Positions 27,142 to 35,043 of a stretch of 64,000 bases of DNA are shown one piece after another. Source of the stretch: Cedecea davisae DSM 4568 (GTDB lineage: Bacteria > Pseudomonadota > Gammaproteobacteria > Enterobacterales > Enterobacteriaceae); assembly GCF_000412335.2 (NCBI RefSeq), contig NZ_KE161030.1:1020515-1084514 (forward strand), given 5' to 3'. The translations under genes and the position numbers were made by a program. Position 1 is the first letter of the stretch. Every line of letters begins with the position of its first letter. Under the pieces are notes generated by a model. That model ran no database searches. It worked only from the letters and a program-made list of their open reading frames with translations, and had not been told where the DNA came from.

Positions 27142-27798
27142 GTGCAACGAGCTCGCTGTTATTTGTTAGGTGAAAGGGCGGTCGTTCTCGAGCTGGAACC
27201 GCCGGTTTTATTAACCAGCCAGCAACGCATCTGGGGTCTGCTGCGCCGCCTTACCGCCTCTGATGAGGTGAGCGAGGCCATTCCCGGCATGAATAACATT
27301 ACCGTGGTGCTCAAACATCCTGAACGCCTGGCGCTGGACGGCATTGAGTGGCTGCAAAGCTGGTGGGAAGAGAGTGAGGCCTTTGCCCCTGAATCCCGCC
27401 GGGTTGAGATCCCGGTGATTTATGGCGGCGAGCAGGGCCCGGATCTTGACGTAGTGGCGCGCCACAGCCAGCTTACGTCGGAGCAGGTGGTAGCGCTTCA
27501 TTCAGGCACGGAATACATCGTCTATTTCCTTGGCTTCCAGCCGGGGTTCGCTTACCTGGGCGGTCTGCCGGAGACGCTTGCGACGCCGCGCCGCGGGGAG
27601 CCTCGTCTTCAGGTTGCCGCAGGCTCGGTAGGCATCGGCGGCGGCCAGACGGGCATTTACCCGCTTGCAACCCCGGGAGGCTGGCAAATTATTGGCCGGA
27701 CTTCCCTCAGCTTGTTTACCCCCGGCGGCGAGCCGCCAACCTTATTATTACCCGGAGACAGCGTGCGCTTTGTGCCGCAGAAGGAGGGCGTATGCTGA
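27142..27798 (+). CDS. pxpB: 5-oxoprolinase subunit PxpB (YbgJ)
   Basis: PxpB is one of three subunits (PxpABC) of ATP-dependent bacterial 5-oxoprolinase, which opens 5-oxoproline to glutamate. It has 218 residues starting from a GTG after GGAGGGC. Family motifs include [17 protein letters not shown] and [19 protein letters not shown]. It is the AHS1 domain, homologous to the KipI protein of Bacillus. The stop overlaps the pxpC ATG. The partner gene pxpA is not next to it here. Confidence 0.96.
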   Translation: MQRARCYLLGERAVVLELEPPVLLTSQQRIWGLLRRLTASDEVSEAIPGMNNITVVLKHPERLALDGIEWLQSWWEESEAFAPESRRVEIPVIYGGEQGPDLDVVARHSQLTSEQVVALHSGTEYIVYFLGFQPGFAYLGGLPETLATPRRGEPRLQVAAGSVGIGGGQTGIYPLATPGGWQIIGRTSLSLFTPGGEPPTLLLPGDSVRFVPQKEGVC

Positions 27799-28724
27799 AT
27801 ATTCTTCGCGCCGGAATGCAGACCAGCGTGCAGGACACCGGGCGGGAAGGTTTCCGTCAGTTTGGCGTCAGCCGCTGCGGTGCGCTCGATGCTCCGGCTG
27901 CCAGTGTCGCCAATTTGCTGGTGGGCAACGAGCAGGATGCGCCGCTGCTTGAAATCACTCTCGGGCAGTGCGTTGTAGAGTTTGAAAAATCAGGCTGGTT
28001 TGCGCTAACCGGCGCGGGCTGCCATGCGGAGCTGGACGGCAAGGCCGTCTGGACAGGATGGCGCTTGCCGGTTAAAGCAGGGCAGCGCCTTACGCTGAAA
28101 ACGCCTTCCCACGGGATGCGGAGTTATCTTGCCGTTGCGGGCGGGCTGGATGTGCCGCAGGTTATGGGGTCAGCCAGTACCGACTTAAAAGCGGGTATTG
28201 GCGGCTATCATGGCCGCTTGTTACGCGACGGCGATCGAATTCCTTTGAAAGCGGCGCAGCGCAAATTCCGGCATTCTCGCGGGGTAAAACAGCTGCTTTG
28301 GGGCAACCGCATTCGCGCCCTGCCGGGGCCGGAATATCAGGAATTTAGCAAGACCGCACAGGAAAGTTTCTGGCGGCTTCCGTGGCAGATAAGTCCGCAG
28401 AGTAACCGCATGGGCTACCGATTGCAGGGGGCCGAGCTGGAACGGGGGATCGAGCGGGAGATGTTGTCTCACGGGCTGCTGCCTGGTGTTATTCAGGTGC
28501 CGCATAACGGCCAGCCGATTGTGCTGATGAATGACGCCCAGACCACCGGCGGCTACCCGCGTATGGCCTGCGTTATCGAGGCTGACCTTTACCATCTTGC
28601 GCAGGTGAGGCTGGGCGAGCCGATTCATTTTGTTCAGTGCTCGCTTGAGGAGGCGCTAAAAGCGCGCCGTGAACAGGCAGTCTATCTTGAACAGCTGGCG
28701 TGGCAATTGGCGCAGGAAGACTAA
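27792..28724 (+). CDS. pxpC: 5-oxoprolinase subunit PxpC (YbgK)
   Basis: PxpC is the AHS2-domain partner of PxpB (KipA-like). It has 310 residues, the E. coli length. Motifs include the opening [41 protein letters not shown], and [10 protein letters not shown] with the following [16 protein letters not shown]. It overlaps pxpB by seven bases, implying coupled translation and a complex. The next gene is nei after 18 bp; in E. coli pxpA lies in between. Confidence 0.96.
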   Translation: MLNILRAGMQTSVQDTGREGFRQFGVSRCGALDAPAASVANLLVGNEQDAPLLEITLGQCVVEFEKSGWFALTGAGCHAELDGKAVWTGWRLPVKAGQRLTLKTPSHGMRSYLAVAGGLDVPQVMGSASTDLKAGIGGYHGRLLRDGDRIPLKAAQRKFRHSRGVKQLLWGNRIRALPGPEYQEFSKTAQESFWRLPWQISPQSNRMGYRLQGAELERGIEREMLSHGLLPGVIQVPHNGQPIVLMNDAQTTGGYPRMACVIEADLYHLAQVRLGEPIHFVQCSLEEALKARREQAVYLEQLAWQLAQED

Positions 28725-28742
28725 GCATTTGGGGAGTGTAGT

Positions 28743-29534
28743 ATGCCGGAAGGACCGGAAATTCGCCGCGCGGCGGACAAGCTTGAAGCCGCCGTTGCCG
28801 GTAAGCCGTTAACCGAAGCCTGGTTTGCTTATGAGGAGCTAAAACCGTTTGAGGCCATGCTGACGGGCAAAACTATCGAGCGGATTGAAACCCGCGGCAA
28901 AGCGATGTTGACGCATTTCTCTAACGGGCTGACATTATACAGCCATAACCAGCTGTATGGCGTCTGGCGCGTGGTTGAGGCTGATAAAGAGCCAGAAACT
29001 AAGCGAGTGCTGCGGGTTAAGCTGCAAACGGCTGAAAAAGCTATTTTGCTGTATAGCGCTTCGGATATTGAAATACTCGAGCAGGCGCAGATTGAAAAGC
29101 ATCCCTTCCTGCTGCGCGTAGGGCCGGATGTGCTGGATGAAACCTTAACGGTGGAGCAGGTCAAAGCGCGCCTGCTGTCGCCGCGTTTTCGCCGCAGGCA
29201 GTTCAGCGGCTTGCTGCTGGATCAGGCATTTTTGGCCGGGCTGGGTAACTATCTCCGGGTGGAAATTCTCTGGGAGGCCGGGCTTGCGCCTCATCATCGT
29301 GCCGAAGATCTCACCGTTGAGCAGGCTGAGCGTTTTGCCTCAGCTCTGCTTGCCATTCCGCGTTTGTCCTATCAGACACGAGGGCAGGTTAATGAGAATA
29401 AACATCACGGAGCTATCTTCAGCTTCAGGGTGTTTCATCGTGCCGGGGAGCCGTGCGAACGCTGCGGTGGGATAATTGAAAAAACGATGCTTTCATCAAG
29501 GCCTTTTTATTGGTGCCCGTCCTGCCAGAAATAA
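28743..29534 (+). CDS. nei: endonuclease VIII, DNA glycosylase/AP lyase
   Basis: Nei removes oxidised pyrimidines and cleaves the abasic site. It has 263 residues, the E. coli length. The catalytic N-terminus Pro2-Glu3 ([10 protein letters not shown]) is intact. Lys53 lies in [11 protein letters not shown]. The helix-two-turn-helix has [17 protein letters not shown]. The C-terminal zinc finger is formed by Cys238, Cys241, Cys258 and Cys261. It ends at a terminator shared with convergent gltA. Confidence 0.97.
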   Translation: MPEGPEIRRAADKLEAAVAGKPLTEAWFAYEELKPFEAMLTGKTIERIETRGKAMLTHFSNGLTLYSHNQLYGVWRVVEADKEPETKRVLRVKLQTAEKAILLYSASDIEILEQAQIEKHPFLLRVGPDVLDETLTVEQVKARLLSPRFRRRQFSGLLLDQAFLAGLGNYLRVEILWEAGLAPHHRAEDLTVEQAERFASALLAIPRLSYQTRGQVNENKHHGAIFSFRVFHRAGEPCERCGGIIEKTMLSSRPFYWCPSCQK

Positions 29535-29562
29535 AAAAAACGCGCCATCGGGCGCGTTTTTT
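29533..29562. terminator. bidirectional terminator between nei and gltA
   Basis: The stem cgcgcc/ggcgcg is flanked by an A run on the left and a T run on the right, so it suits both convergent genes. Confidence 0.9.
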
Positions 29563-29580
29563 ACTCAGAAAGCTGAAATA

Positions 29581-30867
29581 TTACTTTTTGAGGTCGGATT
29601 TGAAATCACGTTTGTCGTAGCCGGTGTACAGCTGACGAGGACGGGCAATTTTGATACCGTCGTCGTGCATTTCGTTCCAGTGCGCAATCCAGCCCACGGT
29701 ACGCGCCATCGCGAAGATAACGGTAAACATGGAAGATGGGATGCCCATCGCTTTCAGGATGATGCCGGAGTAGAAGTCCACGTTCGGGTAGAGTTTCTTC
29801 TCGATGAAGTACGGGTCGTTCAGCGCGATGTGTTCCAGCTCCATCGCCACTTCCAGCAGGTTGTTATCCTTCAGGTTCAGCTCTTTCAGCACTTCATGAC
29901 AGGTTTCACGCATCACGGTGGCGCGCGGGTCGTAGTTTTTGTACACGCGGTGGCCAAAGCCCATCAGGCGGAAAGAGTCATTCTTGTCTTTGGCGCGACG
30001 GATGAATTCCGGGATGTGCTCAACGGTGCTGATCTCTTCCAGCATTTTCAGCGCGGCTTCGTTTGCGCCGCCGTGTGCCGGCCCCCACAGGGAAGCAATA
30101 CCCGCGGCGATACAGGCAAACGGGTTAGCGCCTGAAGAGCCTGCGGTACGCACGGTGGAGGTTGAAGCGTTCTGCTCATGGTCCGCGTGCAGGATAAGGA
30201 TCCTGTCCATGGCGCGTTCCAGAATTGGGTTAACTTCATAGTCCTCGCACGGCGTGGAGAACATCATGTTCAGGAAGTTACCGGCATAGGAGAGGTCATT
30301 GCGCGGGTAAACGAACGGCTGACCAATTGAATATTTGTAACACATCGCTGCTACGGTCGGCATCTTGGAGAGCAGACGGAAGGCGGCGATTTCGCGGTGA
30401 CGCGGGTTATTCACGTCCAGCGAGTCGTGGTAGAACGCCGCCAGCGCGCCGGTTACGCCGCACAGAACCGCCATCGGATGCGAGTCGCGACGGAAGCCGT
30501 GGAACAGACGGGTGATCTGCTCGTGGATCATGGTGTGGCGGGTAACGGTGGTTTTGAATTCTTCGAACTGAGCCTGAGTGGGCTTTTCGCCGTTCAGCAG
30601 GATGTAACAAACTTCGAGGTAACTTGATTCGGTTGCCAGTTGGTCAATCGGGAAGCCGCGGTGCAAAAGAATGCCTTCATCACCGTCGATGTAGGTGATT
30701 TTGGACTCACAGGATGCGGTAGACGTGAAGCCCGGGTCAAAAGTAAATACACCTTTAGAACCAAGACTACGGATATCAATTACATCCTGACCTAGCGTGC
30801 CCTTTAGCACATCAAGTTCGAGAGCATCTTCACCCTTAAGAGTGAGGTTTGCTTTAGTATCAGCCAT
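29581..30867 (-). CDS. gltA: citrate synthase, type II hexameric
   Basis: This cytoplasmic TCA-cycle enzyme condenses acetyl-CoA and oxaloacetate to citrate. It has 428 residues (427 in E. coli). Active-site motifs include [15 protein letters not shown] (catalytic His near 265), [14 protein letters not shown] (His near 306) and [14 protein letters not shown] with a catalytic Asp nearby in VDFYSGI. The N-terminal domain of the NADH-inhibited Gram-negative type is present. It is transcribed away from sdhC, with a 660-bp shared regulatory region. Confidence 0.98.
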   Translation of the reverse strand: MADTKANLTLKGEDALELDVLKGTLGQDVIDIRSLGSKGVFTFDPGFTSTASCESKITYIDGDEGILLHRGFPIDQLATESSYLEVCYILLNGEKPTQAQFEEFKTTVTRHTMIHEQITRLFHGFRRDSHPMAVLCGVTGALAAFYHDSLDVNNPRHREIAAFRLLSKMPTVAAMCYKYSIGQPFVYPRNDLSYAGNFLNMMFSTPCEDYEVNPILERAMDRILILHADHEQNASTSTVRTAGSSGANPFACIAAGIASLWGPAHGGANEAALKMLEEISTVEHIPEFIRRAKDKNDSFRLMGFGHRVYKNYDPRATVMRETCHEVLKELNLKDNNLLEVAMELEHIALNDPYFIEKKLYPNVDFYSGIILKAMGIPSSMFTVIFAMARTVGWIAHWNEMHDDGIKIARPRQLYTGYDKRDFKSDLKK

Positions 30868-31267
30868 TTACGGTCTCCTTAGCGCCTTATTTCATAAGAC
30901 TGCCGGGCGCCGGATTTGCATTCGAACCCACAATGGTTGGTTACCAGTTTTTTATTTGGCTCGCGGCTCTGTTTAGAGGAGTACAACCAGGGTACAGAGC
31001 GATGGGCGCTTGCAGGTAACACTCGCTTTGAGGGCGAAACAACAGCAAATCAGCGTTTTAGCAATCAGTATCATTCAAACCTGTATATCACTAATAACTG
31101 TCCTGATCTCTCGGGTCAATACCCATCCACTGTTACATAACTATTACTCAGGTGAAAGGCTGACCCTATAACTTTTGCGAATTATACGGCTTTTCTGGCC
31201 CTGTTTGTAACAAGAATGTTTAACTTTTGTCAAATCAGATGATTAAAATTTAAAATAATGTTGTTAT

Positions 31268-31283
31268 CGTGATCGTGCTCACT
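31268..31283. promoter_or_regulatory. CRP-like site upstream of sdhC
   Basis: CGTGA-TCGTGC-TCACT matches the TGTGA-N6-TCACA consensus at eight of ten positions. Its centre is about 80 bp before the predicted sdhC start site, close to the CRP site position known for E. coli sdh. Confidence 0.55.
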
Positions 31284-31320
31284 GTTCCGAGCAAAACCCT
31301 TCAAACATTATGTGGGTTAA

Positions 31321-31349
31321 TTGTAATGATTTTGTGAAGAGCCTATACT
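31321..31349 (+). promoter_or_regulatory. sdhC sigma-70 promoter
   Basis: A TTGTAA -35 and a TATACT -10 are separated by 17 bp. This predicts transcription start near 31356 and a leader of about 170 nt, in keeping with the long sdhC leader of E. coli. Confidence 0.7.
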
Positions 31350-31527
31350 GCCGCCAGGTCTCCGGAACACCCTGCTACCGGGAGCCACCCAGCGTTGTAG
31401 CCAGTTCTCTGGCCTCTGGATGTAGCTGTTTTTTGCATGACGCACAGTTATAGAAAGTTAGCGCTGTCTGACCCCGAATGCAGATCCGGAGGAAGGAAAC
31501 AATAAGAAGAGCATGTGGGCGCTATTC

Positions 31528-31917
31528 ATGATAAGAAACGTGAAAAAACAACGACCTGTCAATCTGGATCTTAAAACGATCCGGTTCCCCGTCACTGCAA
31601 TCGCTTCCATCCTCCACCGCGTTTCCGGCGTGATCACATTTGTGGCGGTCGGGATTCTGCTTTGGTTGCTGGGACTATCACTCTCCTCCCCGGAAGGTTT
31701 TCTGACTGCCTCGGCCGTGATGGGCAGCTTTATCGTTAAATTTATAATGTGGGGCATTCTGACTGCTCTGGCCTATCACGTCGTGGTGGGCGTTCGCCAC
31801 CTGCTGATGGACTTTGGCTATCTGGAAGAGACCCTGGTAGCGGGCAAACGATCCGCACAAATTTCCTTTGTGATTACTGTCGTGCTTTCAATTCTTGCAG
31901 GAGTCCTCGTATGGTAA
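31528..31917 (+). CDS. sdhC: succinate dehydrogenase cytochrome b556 subunit
   Basis: SdhC is an inner-membrane anchor of complex II that helps bind haem b and ubiquinone. Starting at [15 protein letters not shown] gives 129 residues, the E. coli length; an in-frame ATG five codons earlier (MWALF) is also preserved in position. Three membrane helices are visible. Key residues include the Ser/Arg pair in SILHRVSGV and the haem-ligand histidine in [15 protein letters not shown]. It overlaps sdhD by seven bases. Confidence 0.97.
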   Translation: MIRNVKKQRPVNLDLKTIRFPVTAIASILHRVSGVITFVAVGILLWLLGLSLSSPEGFLTASAVMGSFIVKFIMWGILTALAYHVVVGVRHLLMDFGYLEETLVAGKRSAQISFVITVVLSILAGVLVW

Positions 31918-32258
31918 GCAATGCCTCCGCATTGGGTCGCAATGGCGTGCACGACTATGTGCTGGTTCGCGCTACCGCCATCGTATTAACCCTGTACATC
32001 ATCTATATGATTGGCTTCTTCGCTTTTAACAGCGAGCTGACCTACGACGTCTGGCACGGCTTCTTTGCCTCTGCCTTCACCAAAGTTTTCACCCTGCTGG
32101 CGCTGTTCTCTATTTTGATTCATGCCTGGATTGGCATGTGGCAGGTGTTGACCGACTACGTTAAACCGCTGGGCATTCGCCTTCCTTTACAGCTGCTGAT
32201 TGTTGTCGCGCTGTTGGTTTACGTCATTTATGGATTCGTTGTGGTGTGGGGTGTGTAA
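31911..32258 (+). CDS. sdhD: succinate dehydrogenase membrane anchor SdhD
   Basis: SdhD is the second membrane anchor of complex II, with 115 residues and three helices. The haem-ligand histidine is in [13 protein letters not shown], and the ubiquinone-site Asp-Tyr pair is in VLTDYVKPL. Its ATG lies within the sdhC end, and its TAA overlaps the sdhA ATG (TAATG), so the cistrons are tightly coupled. Confidence 0.97.
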   Translation: MVSNASALGRNGVHDYVLVRATAIVLTLYIIYMIGFFAFNSELTYDVWHGFFASAFTKVFTLLALFSILIHAWIGMWQVLTDYVKPLGIRLPLQLLIVVALLVYVIYGFVVVWGV

Positions 32259-34024
32259 TGAATTTGCCAGTCAGAGAGTTTGATGCCGTAGTTATCGGCG
32301 CCGGTGGCGCAGGTATGCGCGCAGCGCTACAGATATCCCAGTCGGGCCAGACCTGCGCCCTGCTGTCAAAAGTTTTCCCAACCCGTTCCCACACCGTGTC
32401 TGCGCAGGGCGGTATTACCGTTGCGCTGGGTAACACCCACGAAGACAACTGGGAATGGCACATGTACGACACGGTAAAAGGTTCCGATTACATCGGTGAC
32501 CAGGACGCCATTGAATATATGTGTAAAACCGGTCCAGAAGCGATTCTGGAACTCGACCATATGGGGCTGCCTTTCTCCCGTCTGGAAAATGGCACCATCT
32601 ATCAACGTCCGTTTGGCGGCCAGTCTAAAGACTTTGGCGGCGAGCAGGCGGCACGTACTGCTGCCGCAGCTGACCGTACCGGTCATGCGCTGCTGCACAC
32701 CCTGTACCAGCAGAACCTGAAAAACCACACCACCATCTTCTCCGAGTGGTATGCGCTTGATTTGGTGAAAAACGCCGATGGCGCAGTCGTCGGCTGTACC
32801 GCGCTGTGCATCGAAACCGGTGAAGTGGTTTACTTCAAGGCACGCGCAACCGTGCTGGCAACCGGTGGTGCTGGCCGTATTTATCAGTCCACTACCAACG
32901 CCCACATCAACACCGGCGACGGTGTCGGCATGGCGCTGCGTGCGGGCGTGCCGGTGCAGGATATGGAAATGTGGCAGTTCCACCCAACCGGCATCGCCGG
33001 GGCCGGGGTTCTGGTTACCGAAGGCTGCCGCGGTGAAGGCGGTTACCTGCTGAACAAACACGGCGAGCGCTTTATGGAGCGTTATGCCCCGAACGCGAAG
33101 GATCTGGCGGGTCGTGACGTGGTAGCGCGTTCTATCATGATCGAAATCCGTGAAGGCCGCGGCTGTGATGGCCCGTGGGGTCCGCACGCTAAACTTAAAC
33201 TCGACCACCTGGGTAAAGAAGTTCTGGAATCCCGCCTGCCGGGCATCCTGGAACTGTCCCGCACTTTCGCCCACGTAGATCCGGTGAAAGAGCCGATTCC
33301 TGTTATCCCAACCTGCCACTATATGATGGGCGGTATTCCGACCAAAGTAACCGGCCAGGCGCTGACCGTGAACGAGCAGGGCGAAGACGTCGTCATCCCT
33401 GGCCTGTTCGCAGTGGGCGAGATAGCCTGCGTATCCGTACACGGTGCAAACCGTCTGGGCGGCAACTCCCTGCTTGACCTGGTGGTGTTTGGTCGTGCGG
33501 TGGGCCTGCATCTGCAAGAATCCATTGCCGAGCAGGGCGACCTGCTTGACGCAACCCAGGCCGAAATCGATGCCTCCCTTGAGCGCCTCAACCGCTGGAA
33601 CGGTAACCGTGACGGTGAAGATCCGGTGGAAATCCGTAAAGCGCTTCAGGAATGTATGCAGCATAACTTCTCGGTATTCCGCGAAGGTGATGCGATGGCC
33701 AAGGGTCTTGAGCAGCTGAAAGCCATCCGCGAGCGCCTGAAAAACGCCCGTCTGGACGATACTTCCAGCGAATTCAACACCCAGCGCGTTGAGTGCCTGG
33801 AGCTGGATAACCTGATGGAAACCGCTTATGCAACGGCCGTTTCCGCTAACTTCCGCACTGAGAGCCGCGGCGCTCACAGCCGCTTCGACTTCCCGGAAAG
33901 GGATGATGCGAACTGGCTTTGCCACAGCTTGTATCTGCCAGAGTCGGAAAGCATGACCCGCCGCGAGGTGAACATGCAGCCGAAACTGCGCGCGGCCTTC
34001 CCGCCGAAAGTGCGTACTTATTAA
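32258..34024 (+). CDS. sdhA: succinate dehydrogenase flavoprotein subunit
   Basis: SdhA oxidises succinate to fumarate at the cytoplasmic face of the inner membrane and passes electrons to SdhB. At 588 residues it has the E. coli length. The FAD dinucleotide motif is [14 protein letters not shown]. The FAD is covalently attached at His45 in [10 protein letters not shown]. Catalytic motifs include [11 protein letters not shown], the active-site arginine in [20 protein letters not shown] and [14 protein letters not shown] longer in-frame start four codons upstream falls inside sdhD and is less likely. Confidence 0.98.
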   Translation: MNLPVREFDAVVIGAGGAGMRAALQISQSGQTCALLSKVFPTRSHTVSAQGGITVALGNTHEDNWEWHMYDTVKGSDYIGDQDAIEYMCKTGPEAILELDHMGLPFSRLENGTIYQRPFGGQSKDFGGEQAARTAAAADRTGHALLHTLYQQNLKNHTTIFSEWYALDLVKNADGAVVGCTALCIETGEVVYFKARATVLATGGAGRIYQSTTNAHINTGDGVGMALRAGVPVQDMEMWQFHPTGIAGAGVLVTEGCRGEGGYLLNKHGERFMERYAPNAKDLAGRDVVARSIMIEIREGRGCDGPWGPHAKLKLDHLGKEVLESRLPGILELSRTFAHVDPVKEPIPVIPTCHYMMGGIPTKVTGQALTVNEQGEDVVIPGLFAVGEIACVSVHGANRLGGNSLLDLVVFGRAVGLHLQESIAEQGDLLDATQAEIDASLERLNRWNGNRDGEDPVEIRKALQECMQHNFSVFREGDAMAKGLEQLKAIRERLKNARLDDTSSEFNTQRVECLELDNLMETAYATAVSANFRTESRGAHSRFDFPERDDANWLCHSLYLPESESMTRREVNMQPKLRAAFPPKVRTY

Positions 34025-34039
34025 TAGCGGAGACTTGCG

Positions 34040-34756
34040 ATGAAACTCGAATTTTCCATTTATCGTTACAACCCGGACGTTGATGATGCTCCGCATATGC
34101 AGGAGTACACGCTTGAAGGGGAAGAAGGGCGCGACATGATGCTGCTCGACGCCCTGATGCAGCTGAAAGAAAAAGATCCAAGCCTGTCGTTCCGCCGCTC
34201 CTGCCGCGAAGGCGTTTGCGGCTCCGACGGCCTGAACATGAACGGTAAAAATGGCCTGGCCTGTATCACGCCAATCTCGGCTCTTGGCAACGGTAAGCAG
34301 AAGATAGTCATCCGTCCTCTGCCGGGCCTGCCGGTAATCCGCGATCTGGTTGTGGACATGGGGCAATTCTATGCTCAATATGAGAAGATTAAGCCTTACC
34401 TATTGAATAATGGGCAAAATCCACCCGCTCGCGAGCATTTACAATCGCCCGAGCAGCGTGAAAAACTGGATGGTCTGTACGAGTGCATTCTTTGCGCCTG
34501 CTGCTCGACTTCCTGCCCGTCATTCTGGTGGAACCCGGACAAGTTCATCGGCCCGGCTGGCCTGTTGGCAGCATACCGCTTCCTGATAGACAGCCGCGAT
34601 ACGGAAACCGAGTCGCGCCTGGACGGCATCAGCGATGCTTTCAGCGTATTCCGCTGTCACAGCATTATGAACTGCGTCAGCGTATGCCCTAAAGGGCTGA
34701 ACCCGACTAAAGCTATCGGCCATATTAAGTCGATGCTGTTGCAACGTAGTGCATAA
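34040..34756 (+). CDS. sdhB: succinate dehydrogenase iron-sulfur subunit
   Basis: SdhB relays electrons from FAD to ubiquinone through three clusters. It has 238 residues. The [2Fe-2S] cysteines are in SCREGVCGSDG and the later NGLACI. The [4Fe-4S] and [3Fe-4S] ligands are in ECILCACCSTSCPSFWWN and FRCHSIMNCVSVCPKGLNPT. It lies 15 bp after sdhA. The 287-bp gap to sucA holds repeat hairpins but no clear terminator, so read-through into suc is expected. Confidence 0.98.
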   Translation: MKLEFSIYRYNPDVDDAPHMQEYTLEGEEGRDMMLLDALMQLKEKDPSLSFRRSCREGVCGSDGLNMNGKNGLACITPISALGNGKQKIVIRPLPGLPVIRDLVVDMGQFYAQYEKIKPYLLNNGQNPPAREHLQSPEQREKLDGLYECILCACCSTSCPSFWWNPDKFIGPAGLLAAYRFLIDSRDTETESRLDGISDAFSVFRCHSIMNCVSVCPKGLNPTKAIGHIKSMLLQRSA

Positions 34757-34792
34757 GCAGTAAGAGAGGGAGCGCTATTTCCCTCGACCAGA

Positions 34793-34916
34793 CCCTCTCC
34801 CGACAGGGAGAGGGAACGGATTGCAGGAGATCTTTAAAAACTGCCGACGGCCTTCCCCTTCACTCCAGTGGGGAGAGAAGGAAGGCGAGGGGAAACCCTT
34901 AAGACAGTTTTTAAAG
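34793..34916. repeat. two-part inverted-repeat element between sdhB and sucA
   Basis: The left part (34793-34814) is a perfect 9-bp hairpin ccctctccc/gggagaggg with a GACA loop. The right part is bounded by the exact 12-bp inverted repeat ctttaaaaactg (34832-34843) and cagtttttaaag (34905-34916). It encloses a smaller CCTTCC...GGAAGG symmetry. The whole would fold into a large RNA or DNA structure in the sdh-suc transcript. CCCTCTCCC hairpins of this type are common dispersed intergenic repeats in enterobacteria; that assignment is from memory. Confidence 0.65.
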
Positions 34917-35043
34917 GTTCCTTCGCGGGCCATATTCATGATGCTCGCAGAGAGTGAACCCTGGAACGTATACCCGTATGCCCTACGGTGTGCGTTATAG
35001 TTATCCACGGCGAAATAAGCATATAAATGCTTAAGGGATCACG

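Larger units (their letters stand above)
30868..31527. promoter_or_regulatory. gltA-sdhC divergent regulatory region
   Basis: This long gap has no convincing gene. The gltA half is AT-rich. In the sdhC half a CRP-like site and a good sigma-70 promoter can be placed. The predicted sdhC leader of about 170 nt is where Spot 42, RyhB and RybB act in E. coli; pairing was not tested. ArcA regulation is expected from E. coli, but I do not mark sites. Confidence 0.6.

Noticed and set aside
32366-34378. A 670-codon open frame antisense to sdhA/sdhB
   Set aside because: It runs opposite highly conserved genes, and its composition and lack of motifs mark it as a shadow frame.
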